Positions 18,492-27,491 of a stretch of 32,221 nucleotides of DNA are shown in pieces (the stretch's first letter is position 1; each line of letters begins with the position of its first letter). The notes under the pieces are model-generated. The model saw only the letters and a program-made list of their open reading frames with translations, ran no database searches and was not told the origin of the DNA. The stretch is from Rhodobacterales bacterium (GTDB lineage Bacteria; Pseudomonadota; Alphaproteobacteria; Rhodobacterales; Rhodobacteraceae), in contig JAUNVT010000020.1 in NCBI GenBank assembly GCA_030540655.1, positions 1,219 through 33,439 on the forward strand, in the 5' to 3' direction. The position numbers and the translations under genes were made by a program.

Positions 18492-19667
18492 ATGATCCCC
18501 TCTATCTTGCCAACATATAACCGCGCTCCCCTGACTTTCGTGAAGGGCGAGGGCAGCTGGCTGATCGAGGCGGATGGCCGCCGTTTTCTGGATATGGGCG
18601 CGGGTATCGCGGTCAATGCGCTGGGTCATGCGCATCCGGCGCTGGTGGCGGCGCTGACGGCGCAGGCGCAGGATCTGTGGCATACGTCGAACCTCTATAA
18701 CATACCGGCCCAGCAGGATCTGGCGGACCGGCTGGTCGAGGCGACATTTGCCGATACCGTGTTTTTTACCAATTCCGGCACCGAGGCGTGCGAACTGGCA
18801 GTGAAAATGGCGCGCCGCCATTTCTTTGACGCAGGCCAGCCCGAGCGCACGGACATCATCGCGTTCGAGGGCTCGTTTCACGGCCGCTCGGCGGCGGCCA
18901 TCGCCGCTGCCGGGTCGGAGAAGATGACAACGGGATTTGGCCCGCTTCTGCCCGGTTTCGTTCACCTGCCTTGGGGTAACCATGATGCATTGCATGCCGC
19001 GATAACCGATACCACCGCGGCGATCCTGATCGAGCCTGTGCAGGGCGAGGGCGGAATTCGCCCGCTGCCGGACGTCTGCCTGAAGGGGTTGCGCGATCTG
19101 TGCGATGAACGCGGCATCCTGCTGATCCTGGACGAGGTGCAATGCGGCATGGGTCGCACCGGGCGCCTCTTCGCGCATGAATGGGCCGGGGTTGCCCCTG
19201 ATATCATGATGGTGGCCAAGGGCATCGGCGGCGGCTTCCCTCTTGGTGCTGTACTGGCCACGGAACATGCCGCCAGCGCCATGGTCGCAGGGACGCATGG
19301 TTCGACCTATGGCGGCAACCCGCTTGCCTGCGCCGTGGGCCTCGCCGTGATGGACGAGATCGTCAATGAGGAGTTTCTGGACGATGTGCGCGCGCGGGCG
19401 GGTAATATGCGGCAAAGGCTTGAGGCGCTTGTCGCTGGCCATCCGGACGTGTTCGAGGAAGTGCGCGGATCGGGCCTGATGCTGGGGCTGAAATGCAAGG
19501 CGCCGAACCTTGATGTGCTGAACGCTTGTTACGATCAGATGCTTTGCGCTGTGCCTGCCGCCGATAATGTCCTGCGCCTTCTGCCGCCGCTGAACATCAC
19601 CGAGGCGGACATGGCCGAGGCATGTGCGCGCCTGGGCCGCGCGGCAGAGGCCGTTTCTTCCAGTTGA
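18492..19667 (+). CDS. argD: Acetylornithine / succinyldiaminopimelate aminotransferase
   Basis: ArgD makes N-acetylornithine from N-acetylglutamate semialdehyde in arginine synthesis and often doubles in lysine synthesis. The 391-residue protein is a class III PLP aminotransferase. Motifs include [34 protein letters not shown] (the PLP phosphate region), [25 protein letters not shown] with the PLP-contacting aspartate, and the catalytic lysine K243 in [18 protein letters not shown] seven bases before the ATG at 18492 fixes the start. The gene is 69 bases after the permease and 49 bases before argF. A TTGACA box lies at 18433-18438 with no clear -10. Confidence 0.94.
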   Translation: MIPSILPTYNRAPLTFVKGEGSWLIEADGRRFLDMGAGIAVNALGHAHPALVAALTAQAQDLWHTSNLYNIPAQQDLADRLVEATFADTVFFTNSGTEACELAVKMARRHFFDAGQPERTDIIAFEGSFHGRSAAAIAAAGSEKMTTGFGPLLPGFVHLPWGNHDALHAAITDTTAAILIEPVQGEGGIRPLPDVCLKGLRDLCDERGILLILDEVQCGMGRTGRLFAHEWAGVAPDIMMVAKGIGGGFPLGAVLATEHAASAMVAGTHGSTYGGNPLACAVGLAVMDEIVNEEFLDDVRARAGNMRQRLEALVAGHPDVFEEVRGSGLMLGLKCKAPNLDVLNACYDQMLCAVPAADNVLRLLPPLNITEADMAEACARLGRAAEAVSSS

Positions 19668-19716
19668 AAATGCCCTTGGGGCGATACACCGCCGGGACCG
19701 GCAACAGGGACAGATC

Positions 19717-20643
19717 ATGAATCATTTCCTCGACATCCACAAAACCGATCCTGCCGCCCTGCGCAGCATCATAAGCAGCGCGGCGGCGATGAAATCGGCC
19801 CGTGCGGGCCGCTCGCGCGGTGCGCCCGATGATGACCAGCCGCTGGCGGGGCAGATGGTTGCGCTGATTTTCGAGAAGCCATCGACGCGCACGCGCGTCA
19901 GCTTTGACGTCGGCGTGCGGCAGATGGGCGGGCAGACGATGCTGCTGTCGGGGCAGGAAATGCAACTGGGCCATGGCGAGACGATTGCCGATACGGCCCG
20001 CGTGCTCAGCCGCTATGTCGATCTGATCATGATCCGCACCTTTGACGAATCAGTCCTGATCGAAATGGCGGAATATGCCGATGTTCCGGTAATAAACGGG
20101 CTGACCGATCGTACCCATCCCTGCCAGATCATGGCCGATATTCTGACATATGAAGAACATCGCGGCCCGATCAAAGGCAAGAAGGTGGTTTGGTCCGGCG
20201 ACGGAAATAATGTCTGCGCCTCTTTTGTGCATGCCGCCGGACAGTTCGGGTTCGACATGGTCTTTACCGGCCCCGCGCAGCTGGACCCCGAGCCTGAATT
20301 TGTCGCCGCCGCGCGGAGGGCCGGCGTGCAGATCGACATCGAACGCGATCCGCACAAGGCCGTGGACGGGGCCGATCTGGTGGTGACGGACACTTGGGTC
20401 AGCATGCATGACAGCCAGTCAACCAAGGAGCGGCGCCACAATATGCTGCGCCCCTATCAGGTGAACGAGGCGTTGATGGCAGCGGCCAGGCCCGATGCGC
20501 TGTTCATGCATTGCCTGCCCGCCCACCGCGAGGAGGAGGCGACCAGCGCCGTGATGGACGGGCCGCATTCGGTTGTCTTTGACGAGGCCGAGAACCGGCT
20601 GCATGCCCAGAAAGCAATCATGCGCTGGTGCCTGGGGCTCTGA
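19717..20643 (+). CDS. argF: Ornithine carbamoyltransferase
   Basis: ArgF joins ornithine to carbamoyl phosphate to give citrulline in arginine synthesis, so it consumes the product of the CarB enzyme at the start of this window. The 308-residue protein is of typical length. It carries the carbamoyl-phosphate motif STRTR (56-60, in [11 protein letters not shown]), HPCQ (134-137), the ornithine loop region [10 protein letters not shown] and HCLP (265-268). The ATG at 19717 gives the family N-terminus ([18 protein letters not shown]). Upstream in-frame codons overlap argD and do not resemble the family. It lies 49 bases after argD, almost certainly in one operon, and converges on the phosphate transporter gene with 15 bases between. 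Confidence 0.96.
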   Translation: MNHFLDIHKTDPAALRSIISSAAAMKSARAGRSRGAPDDDQPLAGQMVALIFEKPSTRTRVSFDVGVRQMGGQTMLLSGQEMQLGHGETIADTARVLSRYVDLIMIRTFDESVLIEMAEYADVPVINGLTDRTHPCQIMADILTYEEHRGPIKGKKVVWSGDGNNVCASFVHAAGQFGFDMVFTGPAQLDPEPEFVAAARRAGVQIDIERDPHKAVDGADLVVTDTWVSMHDSQSTKERRHNMLRPYQVNEALMAAARPDALFMHCLPAHREEEATSAVMDGPHSVVFDEAENRLHAQKAIMRWCLGL

Positions 20644-20658
20644 CAGCCGGCCTTGCCT

Positions 20659-22137
20659 TCAGTGCAGCAGGGACAGCAGCGCGAAGATGATGCTCGACAT
20701 CACCGCAGCGGCGGGCACAGTGATGACCCATGCGGCCACGATGGTCATAAAATGGCTGCGGCGCACCAGCTTGCGATGCTGGCGTTCGTCCGGCTCCACG
20801 TCAGGGGCTTCGCTGCTTCCGGACAGATTCTTCCGCCGCCGCCGTTCCATGTGCCACTCGCGATAAAAGCCGACGCCGAAAACGCCCCCGACCGCGATAT
20901 GGGTGGAACTGACCGGAAGACCCAGCCAACTGGCCAGAATTACCGTCATTGCGGCCGACAGCGCGACGCAATAGGCGCGCATCGGGTTCAGCTTGGTGAT
21001 CTGGCTTCCGACCATCCGGATCAGCTTGGGCCCGAACAGGAACAGACCGAAGGAAATACCCAGCGCGCCGATCACCATGACCCAGGTGGGGATATGGACA
21101 TCGCCGCCCAGATCGCCCGCCTGCACCGCATGTACGATGGCCGCAAGCGGGCCCACCGCGTTCGCCACATCATTGGCCCCATGCGCGAATGACAGCAGCG
21201 CGGCGGAAAAGATCAGCGGCAGCCCGAAGAGCACCTTGACCGATTTCTTGCGGTTCTCCATGCCTTCGGATTTGCGGCGAATGAGCGGGCGCGTCGCAGC
21301 CCATGTCGTGAACCCCAGCACGATGCCGATCAATACGGCGGTGGTCAGGGTGACCTCGACCACGCTTTTCAGCCCCTTGAGGGCGAGATAGGCCGCGAAA
21401 GTGCCGGCCATGATCCCGACCAGAATGGGCACCCATTTGCGGGATGCGGCGATCTTGTCCTCTCGGTAAAGGATGCGGCTCTTGATCAGGGCAAGGAACG
21501 CCGCCGCGATGATGCCGCCCATCAGGGGCGAGATGACCCAACTGGCGGCGATGGTCGCCATCGTGGACCAGTTCACCGCCGCAAACCCCGCCGCCGCGAC
21601 GCCTGCGCCCATGACCCCGCCGACGACTGAATGGGTGGTCGATACGGGCGCGCCGATCTTGGTCGCCAGATTGACCCAGAGCGCGGCCGATATCAGCGCG
21701 GCCATCATCGCCCAGACAAACACGCGCGTCTCCGCCACTCCGGCGGGATCGATGATCCCCTTCGAGATGGTCGAGACAACATCGCCTCCGGCCAGCAGCG
21801 CGCCCGCGCTCTCGAATACGACAGCAATGATGATCGCGCCGCCCATCGAAAGCGCGCCCGCACCCACCGCCGGGCCCATATTGTTTGCCACATCGTTTGC
21901 GCCGATATTCAGCGCCATATAGGCACCGAACACGGCGGCGGCCACGACTATGGCCACGGTGGATGTCTGCGAGAAGAACACGGCAGCGGCGATCCCCGCC
22001 AGCACGATGAAGGCGAGCGCGACGCCAGTAGCGATCAGCGGGCGGGTGACATAGGCAACCGCCGTCTCGACATGCGAGATGCGGCTAAGATCCTTGTCGA
22101 TCGTGCTCCAGTTGCTTGTATCGGGGGTTTTGGCCAA
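20659..22137 (-). CDS. Inorganic phosphate transporter, PiT family
   Basis: PiT carriers are low-affinity phosphate permeases in the inner membrane, usually driven by protons or cations. The protein has two homologous PHO-4 halves, each with the signature GANDVAN (79-85 and 320-326), and two PVST/PVSS-TH motifs (from residue 164 and in the C-terminal half). Roughly ten to twelve membrane helices are visible. No ATG lies before the first helix. The best start is a TTG at 22137 (492 residues, beginning M-AKTPDTSNW), preceded by AAGGCGGA. Another in-frame TTG at 22197 would add 20 residues without family resemblance. No DUF47 partner is adjacent. No Pho box was recognised upstream. The 179-base gap to the Nudix gene holds a T6 tract after weak hairpins, perhaps its terminator. 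Confidence 0.9.
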   Translation of the reverse strand: MAKTPDTSNWSTIDKDLSRISHVETAVAYVTRPLIATGVALAFIVLAGIAAAVFFSQTSTVAIVVAAAVFGAYMALNIGANDVANNMGPAVGAGALSMGGAIIIAVVFESAGALLAGGDVVSTISKGIIDPAGVAETRVFVWAMMAALISAALWVNLATKIGAPVSTTHSVVGGVMGAGVAAAGFAAVNWSTMATIAASWVISPLMGGIIAAAFLALIKSRILYREDKIAASRKWVPILVGIMAGTFAAYLALKGLKSVVEVTLTTAVLIGIVLGFTTWAATRPLIRRKSEGMENRKKSVKVLFGLPLIFSAALLSFAHGANDVANAVGPLAAIVHAVQAGDLGGDVHIPTWVMVIGALGISFGLFLFGPKLIRMVGSQITKLNPMRAYCVALSAAMTVILASWLGLPVSSTHIAVGGVFGVGFYREWHMERRRRKNLSGSSEAPDVEPDERQHRKLVRRSHFMTIVAAWVITVPAAAVMSSIIFALLSLLH

Positions 22138-22316
22138 GTTGCATCCGCCTTGATGTGTCGTTGCCAGAAGATCGCTCGAACACCTGTCCCGTGGCAAAAT
22201 GGAACAGGCGTCAGCAGTTCCGACGTTGGGCGCCTATTGCCACAGGTCTTGCGCCGTTTATACCAAAAAACACCTCTGGCGGTGGCGAAAGGCCGCCCAT
22301 CCGGCGGTTGCCGGGT

Positions 22317-22781
22317 TCACAGTGCGCGGAGTATCGCCTGAAGTCCCCTTTCGCGTACCATGGTTGCGGCCTTGGCGGGGCTGACCCAGGCGCGGCGGCG
22401 CTGGGTGCTTTCGGGAAATGTTTCGGACATCTGATCGACATGCAGTTTATAGACCTGCACCGCGACCGCCAGATCATACCCGGCCTCCTGCGTCTTGCCA
22501 TAGTCAAAGCTGCCGATCGGCGTTGCGGCAGGCTGCGGACCGGTAACCCCCGCCTCCTCCCAGGCTTCACGCAGGGCCAGTTCAGGCCCCGAAAGACCTT
22601 CGGCGGGCCAGCCCTTGGGAATGACCCAGCGCCCGGTATCGCGGCTGGTGATCAGCAGGACCTCGATGCCGTCGCCCTCCTTTGCCTCGCGCCAGCACAG
22701 CGCCGCCACCTGATGTTCGCGCGGTCGGCGCAGAAGCGGCTGGACCAGTTCGGTCCACGCCTTTTTCAATGGATTTATCAT
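22317..22781 (-). CDS. Nudix hydrolase (diphosphoinositol-polyphosphatase-like subgroup)
   Basis: The 154-residue protein has the Nudix fold, which cleaves nucleoside-diphosphate-linked compounds using a divalent metal. The RWVIPKGWP stretch followed by REAWEEAGV (71-79) is the form seen in the DIPP-like subgroup (diadenosine and inositol polyphosphate hydrolases). The catalytic glutamates E75 and E76 and the leading glycine G57 are present. The usual first glutamate of the box is a leucine (L63), a variation I associate with this subgroup. The substrate cannot be told. The gene lies between hrpB and the phosphate transporter on the same strand. A palindrome with a GANTC site lies in its presumed promoter. 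Confidence 0.87.
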   Translation of the reverse strand: MINPLKKAWTELVQPLLRRPREHQVAALCWREAKEGDGIEVLLITSRDTGRWVIPKGWPAEGLSGPELALREAWEEAGVTGPQPAATPIGSFDYGKTQEAGYDLAVAVQVYKLHVDQMSETFPESTQRRRAWVSPAKAATMVRERGLQAILRAL

Positions 22782-22819
22782 TTTGGATGCCTCACCGCTG
22801 TATGGTTGTTTTTATATGC

Positions 22820-22832
22820 GATTGACTCAATC
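22820..22832. promoter_or_regulatory. Palindrome with GANTC site in the presumed Nudix promoter
   Basis: GATTGACTCAATC is a perfect 13-base palindrome around a single central base and contains the CcrM target GACTC (22824-22828). On the minus strand it overlaps a TAGATT -10 candidate (22834-22829) that sits 17 bases after TTGCAT (22857-22852), about 40-70 bases before the Nudix ATG. It could be an operator or a GcrA/CcrM-responsive site. Confidence 0.4.
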
Positions 22833-22890
22833 TACTTCGCATTGCACGCGCATGCAAACGACCCCGCGGTGATTCGCCCGGCATATATCG

Positions 22891-25329
22891 CTATTTGCGC
22901 GGCTTGGCGCGCAAGGTGGGATCAGCCTCGCGCGGATCCTCGGGCCAGGGATGACGGGGATAGCGTCCGCGCATGTCGCGCCGCACATCGGCATAGGAAC
23001 TGTCCCAGAAACCCGGTATGTCCTGCGTCGTCTGCACAGGACGCCCCGCAGGCGACAGCAGGGTGACCCGCAAGGGGGTGAGGCCCAGCATCGGATGGCT
23101 GGTCTGGCCGAACATTTCCTGAAGGCGCAGCTGAATTTCAGGCGGGCTGGCTGCGTAGTCGATGGGAATTTCGCGGCCCAGCGGGGTGGTGAATCTCGCG
23201 GGCGCCAGCGCGTCCAGCGCCTGCATCGCGTCCCAATCCAGTTGCGCGCGCAAGGCCTCCAGAATGTCAAACCGGCGCCAGTCCTGCGCCGAGGTCACGC
23301 CGTCAAGGTATGGCAGGAGCCATGCCTCCAGGCGATCCAGCAGAGCGGCATCCGCCATATCCGGCAGGTCCATCCCCGCCGCACGGCCCAGCGCAACGCG
23401 GGCGGCAAAACGTCGGGCCGCATCGCTCCAGATCAGGCCGATCTCGCGCACCCCGTCCAGCATGGCGAGCCGTGTCGCGTCAGGCGGCGCGTTCTTCCAC
23501 TGGCGATCCTCCAGCACCAGCGCACCAAAGCGTTGCTGCTGGCGCGCAAGCACCCGGCCCTCGCGGCGCGACCAGATGCAGACATCGTGCCAAGCGATCT
23601 GCGCGTCATAAAGCGCGCGCAGCGATGCGTCGCTCAGCGCAATGGCCTGCCGGATACGCGCCTCGCGGGGGTTCCCGTCGGTATCGGTCACCACGATCAG
23701 CCTTTGGCTCGCCAAACCATCGGCGGTGTCCAGCACCGCGCCCTTGCCCCCCGACAGCAGATAGCGTGGCGCATCGCCCGGGCGGCGCAGCCCGATCCGG
23801 TCGGGATAGGCCAGTGCGGCCATTTCGGCATCGCTGAAGCGGGTGCCCGAGGGGGTTGCGGCGCTGCGCAGGCGGCGCGCCTCCTGCGCGATCCTTTGCA
23901 GCACGGCGCGGCTGGCCGGGTAGGGGTGCGCGGCCTTGGGTTGATGGATTGCCTTCAGCCGCAGGGCCAGATCGGCGGGCGCGCTGCGTGGCAAGGGGTC
24001 ACGTTCGGAGAGCAGTGCCGCCAGCGGTGCCGCAGCCGGCCCGGCCAGCGCCAGCATATGTGCAAGACGCGGATGCAGGGGCAGGGCGGCCAGCGCGCGG
24101 CCATGGGCGGTGATATGACCGGAGTGATCCAGCGCGCCCAGCATCCGCAAAAGCGCCTGCGCCTCGGCATAGCTGCCCGGATTTGGCTGGGTCAGCAGCG
24201 GGATCCGGTCGGGCGGTGCGCCCCACAGCGCCAGCTCCAGCGCAAGCGGCGCCAGATCCGCAGCCTCGATTTCGGCAGGCGGAAAGGCGGGCAGCGCACC
24301 CTCTTCGCCGCGCGTCCACATCCGGTAGCAAATGCCGGGCGCCACCCGCCCCGCGCGCCCCTGCCGCTGCGTCGCCTCGGCACGGCTGACGGGTTCGGTC
24401 ACCAGCCGCGTCATGCCAGAGCCCGGATCGAACCGCGCGCGGCGGGCGCGGCCGCCATCGACCACGGTGCGGATGCCTTCGATGGTCAGCGACGTCTCGG
24501 CGATCGAGGTGGCCAGCACGATCTTGCGGGCGGTATCTTCGGGGGCGATTGCGGCGCGCTGGGCTACGAACTCCATCGCGCCGTAAAGCGGCCGGATCAC
24601 GCAGCCGCCGGGCAGGCGCGGGGCCAGAAGCCCCTCCAGCCGCCGGATCTCTCCCTCGCCCGGCAGAAACACCAGAACGCCTCCCCTGGTCTGTTCAACC
24701 GCAGTGCAGGTCAGATCAGCCAGCGCTGCCTCGAACCTTTGCGTCCGGGGCAGGGGGCGGTCCAGCCAGCGCGTTTCCACCTCGAAAGCGCGCCCCTGGG
24801 AGGTGATCAGCGGCGCGCCGCCCATCAGTGCCGCGACAGGGGCCGCGTCCAGCGTGGCCGACATCGCCAGCAGCATCAGGTCGGGGCGCAGCGCGCCCGC
24901 AATCTCCAGACACAGCGCCAGCCCCAGATCGCCGTCGAGGCTGCGTTCGTGAAATTCGTCGAATATGACCGCACCCACGCCCGCCAGTTCGGGATCGGAC
25001 TGGATGCGCCGGGTCAGGATGCCTGTCGTCACCACCTCGATCCTTGTCGCGCCGGACACCTGAGCCTCGCCGCGCACGCGGTAGCCTACGGTCTGACCTA
25101 CCTTCTCGCCGAGGCTTTGCGCCATACGCTCGGCTGCGGCGCGGGCGGCCAGGCGGCGCGGCTCCAGCATGACGATGCGGCCCGGAACCAGCCCCGCCTC
25201 CAGCAAGGCCAGCGGAACCCGCGTCGTCTTGCCCGCGCCCGGCGGCGCCTGCAGGACAGCGCGGCGGCGGCTGCGCAGCGCGCGCAGAAGGTCAGGCAGA
25301 GCTTCGGTGATGGGCAATTCGTGGATCAT
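22891..25329 (-). CDS. hrpB: ATP-dependent helicase HrpB
   Basis: HrpB is a DEAH-type superfamily 2 helicase; its cellular role in bacteria is poorly known. The 812-residue protein has the family's usual length. Walker A is APPGAGKTT (K34), the DEAH box appears as DEFH (124-127, in IFDEFHERSLDGD), and motif III is MSATLDAAP. The second RecA domain has GVLVFLPGEGEIRRLE, ATSIAETSLTIEGIRTVVDGG and the arginine-finger motif QRQGRAGRVAPGICYR. The HrpB-specific C-terminal half ends in LTPLRVTLLSPAGRPVQTTQDIPGFW, a hallmark of HrpB as opposed to HrpA. The start at 25329 puts the Walker motif at the normal distance. The gene is divergent from meaB across a 159-base gap without clear promoter boxes. 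Confidence 0.96.
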   Translation of the reverse strand: MIHELPITEALPDLLRALRSRRRAVLQAPPGAGKTTRVPLALLEAGLVPGRIVMLEPRRLAARAAAERMAQSLGEKVGQTVGYRVRGEAQVSGATRIEVVTTGILTRRIQSDPELAGVGAVIFDEFHERSLDGDLGLALCLEIAGALRPDLMLLAMSATLDAAPVAALMGGAPLITSQGRAFEVETRWLDRPLPRTQRFEAALADLTCTAVEQTRGGVLVFLPGEGEIRRLEGLLAPRLPGGCVIRPLYGAMEFVAQRAAIAPEDTARKIVLATSIAETSLTIEGIRTVVDGGRARRARFDPGSGMTRLVTEPVSRAEATQRQGRAGRVAPGICYRMWTRGEEGALPAFPPAEIEAADLAPLALELALWGAPPDRIPLLTQPNPGSYAEAQALLRMLGALDHSGHITAHGRALAALPLHPRLAHMLALAGPAAAPLAALLSERDPLPRSAPADLALRLKAIHQPKAAHPYPASRAVLQRIAQEARRLRSAATPSGTRFSDAEMAALAYPDRIGLRRPGDAPRYLLSGGKGAVLDTADGLASQRLIVVTDTDGNPREARIRQAIALSDASLRALYDAQIAWHDVCIWSRREGRVLARQQQRFGALVLEDRQWKNAPPDATRLAMLDGVREIGLIWSDAARRFAARVALGRAAGMDLPDMADAALLDRLEAWLLPYLDGVTSAQDWRRFDILEALRAQLDWDAMQALDALAPARFTTPLGREIPIDYAASPPEIQLRLQEMFGQTSHPMLGLTPLRVTLLSPAGRPVQTTQDIPGFWDSSYADVRRDMRGRYPRHPWPEDPREADPTLRAKPRK

Positions 25330-25488
25330 CTACCCGCGCGCCGGTTTTCCGGGGCCGGTGGCAAGGGAGAGGTCGAATATGTGCATGGGCAAGCGGCCTC
25401 GGTCATTGGATCTGCGTGCGGGCTGGACAAAGCCCCACCCGGCACGGCAGATAGGTGCGCAAGACCGCAGATAAGGACAAGAGCAGCC

Positions 25489-26493
25489 ATGAGCATCGAC
25501 ATTGCACAGCTTGAGAGCGGAATTGTCAAAGGGGATCGGCGTGCGCTGTCGCGCGGCATCACCTTGGTCGAGAGCACGCGCGCCGACCATCGCGCCGCTG
25601 CCGCGCAGTTGATCGAGGCGCTGAAAGGCCCCACAGGCGTGCCCCGGCAGGCGCTGCGAATCGGGCTGTCCGGCACGCCGGGGGTGGGCAAATCGACATT
25701 CATCGAAAACTTTGGCGGTATGCTCACCGCCAAGGGACTGCGCGTGGCGGTGCTGGCGGTCGATCCCAGTTCGGCCCGCTCGGGAGGCTCGATCCTGGGT
25801 GACAAGACGCGGATGGACCTGCTGAGCCGTGATCCGAATGCGTTCATCCGGCCGTCACCCAGTCAGACCCATCTGGGCGGTGTGGGGCGCCGGTCTCGCG
25901 AGGCGGTGGCTCTTTGCGAGGCAGCGGGGTTCGACGTCGTTCTGATCGAAACCGTTGGCGTCGGACAATCCGAGACAGTGGTCGCGGAAATGTCTGACCT
26001 TTTCGTCCTGTTGCTGGCGCCTGCAGGGGGAGATGAACTGCAAGGCGTCAAGCGCGGGATCATGGAAATTGCGGATATCATTCTGATCAACAAGGCCGAT
26101 GGCGATCTGAAGCACGCGGCCCGCCGCACCTGCGCCGATTATTCCGGCGCCTTGCGCCTGCTGCGCAAACGCCCGCAGGACCCCAAGGGGTTTCCCAAGG
26201 CGATGATGGTTTCGGCGCTGGAAAATTCCGGCTTGGAAACTGCGTGGGACGAAATGTGCGCCCTGACCGACTGGCGGCGCGAAAACGGGCACTGGGAGGC
26301 GCGCCGCGCCGAACAGGCGCGCTACTGGTTTCAGGAGGAGGTGCGGCAAGCGCTCCTGGCGCAGTTGGGGACCCATGACGCCCGCGCGGCGATGCGCGAG
26401 TTGGGAGATGAGGTTGCGCAGGGACGCACCACGCCAGCAATTGCGGCTGAGAACCTTTTGCAGCGGATCGGCGCCGGTCGTCCGGCTGAATAA
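25489..26493 (+). CDS. meaB: Methylmalonyl-CoA mutase-associated GTPase chaperone
   Basis: MeaB is a G3E-family GTPase that guards and reactivates B12-dependent methylmalonyl-CoA mutase by gating cofactor loading. The 334-residue protein has the P-loop GTPGVGKST (62-70) and the VLAVDPSSARSGGSILGDKTRM region. After it come FIRPSPSQTHLGGVGRRSREA, VLIETVGVGQSE and the guanine-specificity motif NKADGD. The ATG at 25489 is followed by the family N-terminus; an AAGGA lies 11 bases upstream. The reading frame is open far upstream only because it runs antisense to hrpB. The mutase is not in the window, but mce, for the preceding epimerisation, is at 9846. Confidence 0.95.
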   Translation: MSIDIAQLESGIVKGDRRALSRGITLVESTRADHRAAAAQLIEALKGPTGVPRQALRIGLSGTPGVGKSTFIENFGGMLTAKGLRVAVLAVDPSSARSGGSILGDKTRMDLLSRDPNAFIRPSPSQTHLGGVGRRSREAVALCEAAGFDVVLIETVGVGQSETVVAEMSDLFVLLLAPAGGDELQGVKRGIMEIADIILINKADGDLKHAARRTCADYSGALRLLRKRPQDPKGFPKAMMVSALENSGLETAWDEMCALTDWRRENGHWEARRAEQARYWFQEEVRQALLAQLGTHDARAAMRELGDEVAQGRTTPAIAAENLLQRIGAGRPAE

Positions 26494-26554
26494 GGGCAGG
26501 GACAGGCTTTGCGTGCCGCATGATCGCGCGGCCTGCAAAAGCGGGGCGGGGCTC

Positions 26555-26583
26555 TTGACGGGCGGAGCGATTCCGCTTATCCA
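26555..26583 (+). promoter_or_regulatory. Candidate sigma70 promoter of rpmB with a GANTC site in its spacer
   Basis: TTGACG (26555-26560) is followed after exactly 17 bases by TTATCC (26578-26583). The spacer contains GATTC (26569-26573), a CcrM-type GANTC site. Initiation near 26590 would give a leader of about 114 bases before the rpmB ATG, with another GANTC (GAATC, 26648-26652). Confidence 0.5.
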
Positions 26584-26703
26584 CCGCCAAGATAATTCAG
26601 GGCGTGGCCTGCGGGCGGCGTCTGCCGGGTTCGGAAATGCATATTTCGAATCGTTGAAAAACACGGGCCGACTGGCCTTCACCTGCAAGACGAGGATGAC
26701 ACC

Positions 26704-26994
26704 ATGTCGCGCCGCTGCGAATTGACCGGAAAAGGCCCGATGGTTGGCAATAACTCCAGCCACGCCAATAACAAGACCAAACGTCGGTATCTGCCGAACC
26801 TCAACGATGTGACACTTCAGTCCGAGACGTTGAACCGCGGCATCAAGCTGCGCATCAGCTCGCACGCGCTTCGCAGCGTCGATCACCGCGGCGGTCTGGA
26901 TGCTTATCTGGCCAAGGCCAAGGGGCCGGAGCTGTCCGCCACTGCGTTGAAGGTGAAGAAAGAGATTGCGAAGGCTCAGGCCACTACAGCCTGA
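26704..26994 (+). CDS. rpmB: 50S ribosomal protein L28
   Basis: L28 is a structural protein of the large ribosomal subunit. The 96-residue sequence matches the family from its first residues ([20 protein letters not shown]). It continues with [19 protein letters not shown] and [21 protein letters not shown], followed by a basic C-terminal helix. GAGGAT lies about five bases before the ATG. The gene stands alone, with a candidate promoter about 120 bases upstream and a strong hairpin terminator just after the stop. The long leader could carry regulation, but no known ribosomal-protein leader motif was recognised. Confidence 0.97.
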   Translation: MSRRCELTGKGPMVGNNSSHANNKTKRRYLPNLNDVTLQSETLNRGIKLRISSHALRSVDHRGGLDAYLAKAKGPELSATALKVKKEIAKAQATTA

Positions 26995-27017
26995 TCTGCA
27001 ATTGCAGCTATATTCCG

Positions 27018-27049
27018 AAGTGGCCCTGTCAGTGATGGCAGGGCCGCTT
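27018..27049 (+). terminator. Strong hairpin terminator after rpmB
   Basis: The arms 27018-27031 and 27036-27049 form a 14-pair stem (two G-T pairs) closed by the tetraloop GTGA, beginning 24 bases after the rpmB stop. Only a short T-run (CCATTT) follows. The stem quality and the position make a terminator very likely. Confidence 0.75.
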
Positions 27050-27096
27050 CCATTTCAGCTATTCCCTATGTTGCGCGGACACGTCATATTCCCGGG

Positions 27097-27447
27097 ATGA
27101 GCCGGAAGCTTCATCCTGTTGCCATGTTAGCGCTTGCGCTGACAATAGGGCTGACAAGCAAGATGATGGTGCATGTGCGCACATCCGCCAGTCCCTCAGG
27201 CGTCATGGAAATCTGCACCGGCGCCGGCATTCGGCCTGTGTCCACAAGCGAAGATGATGCGCCGAAAGCTGCCGGGCACATGTGTTCCGACTGTGTGCTG
27301 GTGGCGATCGGGGATGTTCTGCGCACGCCATCCGCCCCGCCATATCTGCCAAGGCTGTCGCGATTAGATGCGCCGCGAATTTCCGCGCGTGCTGCATCTG
27401 TGACACGAGTGCCAGCCTCTGCCCGGTCACCGCCGTTCTGGATTTGA
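27097..27447 (+). CDS. Small cysteine-containing protein, DUF2946-like, next to PCu(A)C
   Basis: A 116-residue protein precedes the copper chaperone gene by 44 bases on the same strand. It has a basic start and a hydrophobic segment (about 8-20) that could be a signal anchor. It then has MEICTGAG and GHMCSDC, which recall the VCxxxG...CPDC pattern of DUF2946-like proteins found beside copper genes. The tail is basic and rich in Arg, Ser and Pro. No good Shine-Dalgarno sequence precedes the ATG at 27097. A CATATT box ends six bases before it, so a leaderless start is possible. Function is not established. Copper or metal handling is inferred from the neighbour and the cysteines. Confidence 0.6.
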   Translation: MSRKLHPVAMLALALTIGLTSKMMVHVRTSASPSGVMEICTGAGIRPVSTSEDDAPKAAGHMCSDCVLVAIGDVLRTPSAPPYLPRLSRLDAPRISARAASVTRVPASARSPPFWI

Positions 27448-27491
27448 CTCCGAACGCCAATCCTTACCATCAGCTTATGAAGGAGAGACAG

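Noticed and set aside
18315..19718. A 467-codon minus-strand frame lies opposite argD.
   Set aside because: It is antisense to argD, has no ribosome-binding site and no domain-like pattern.
22265..22297. A T6 tract (minus strand) after weak GC stems downstream of the Nudix gene, considered as an intrinsic terminator.
   Set aside because: The stem next to the T-tract is only four pairs and the better stem is seven bases away, so it is mentioned only under the transporter gene.
22951..25488. A plus-strand open frame of more than 800 codons runs across the hrpB region and into meaB.
   Set aside because: It is antisense to the clearly homologous hrpB gene in a high-GC region where stop codons are rare. 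Its translation is Arg/Gln/His-rich without domains. Only the part from 25489 onward is real, as meaB.
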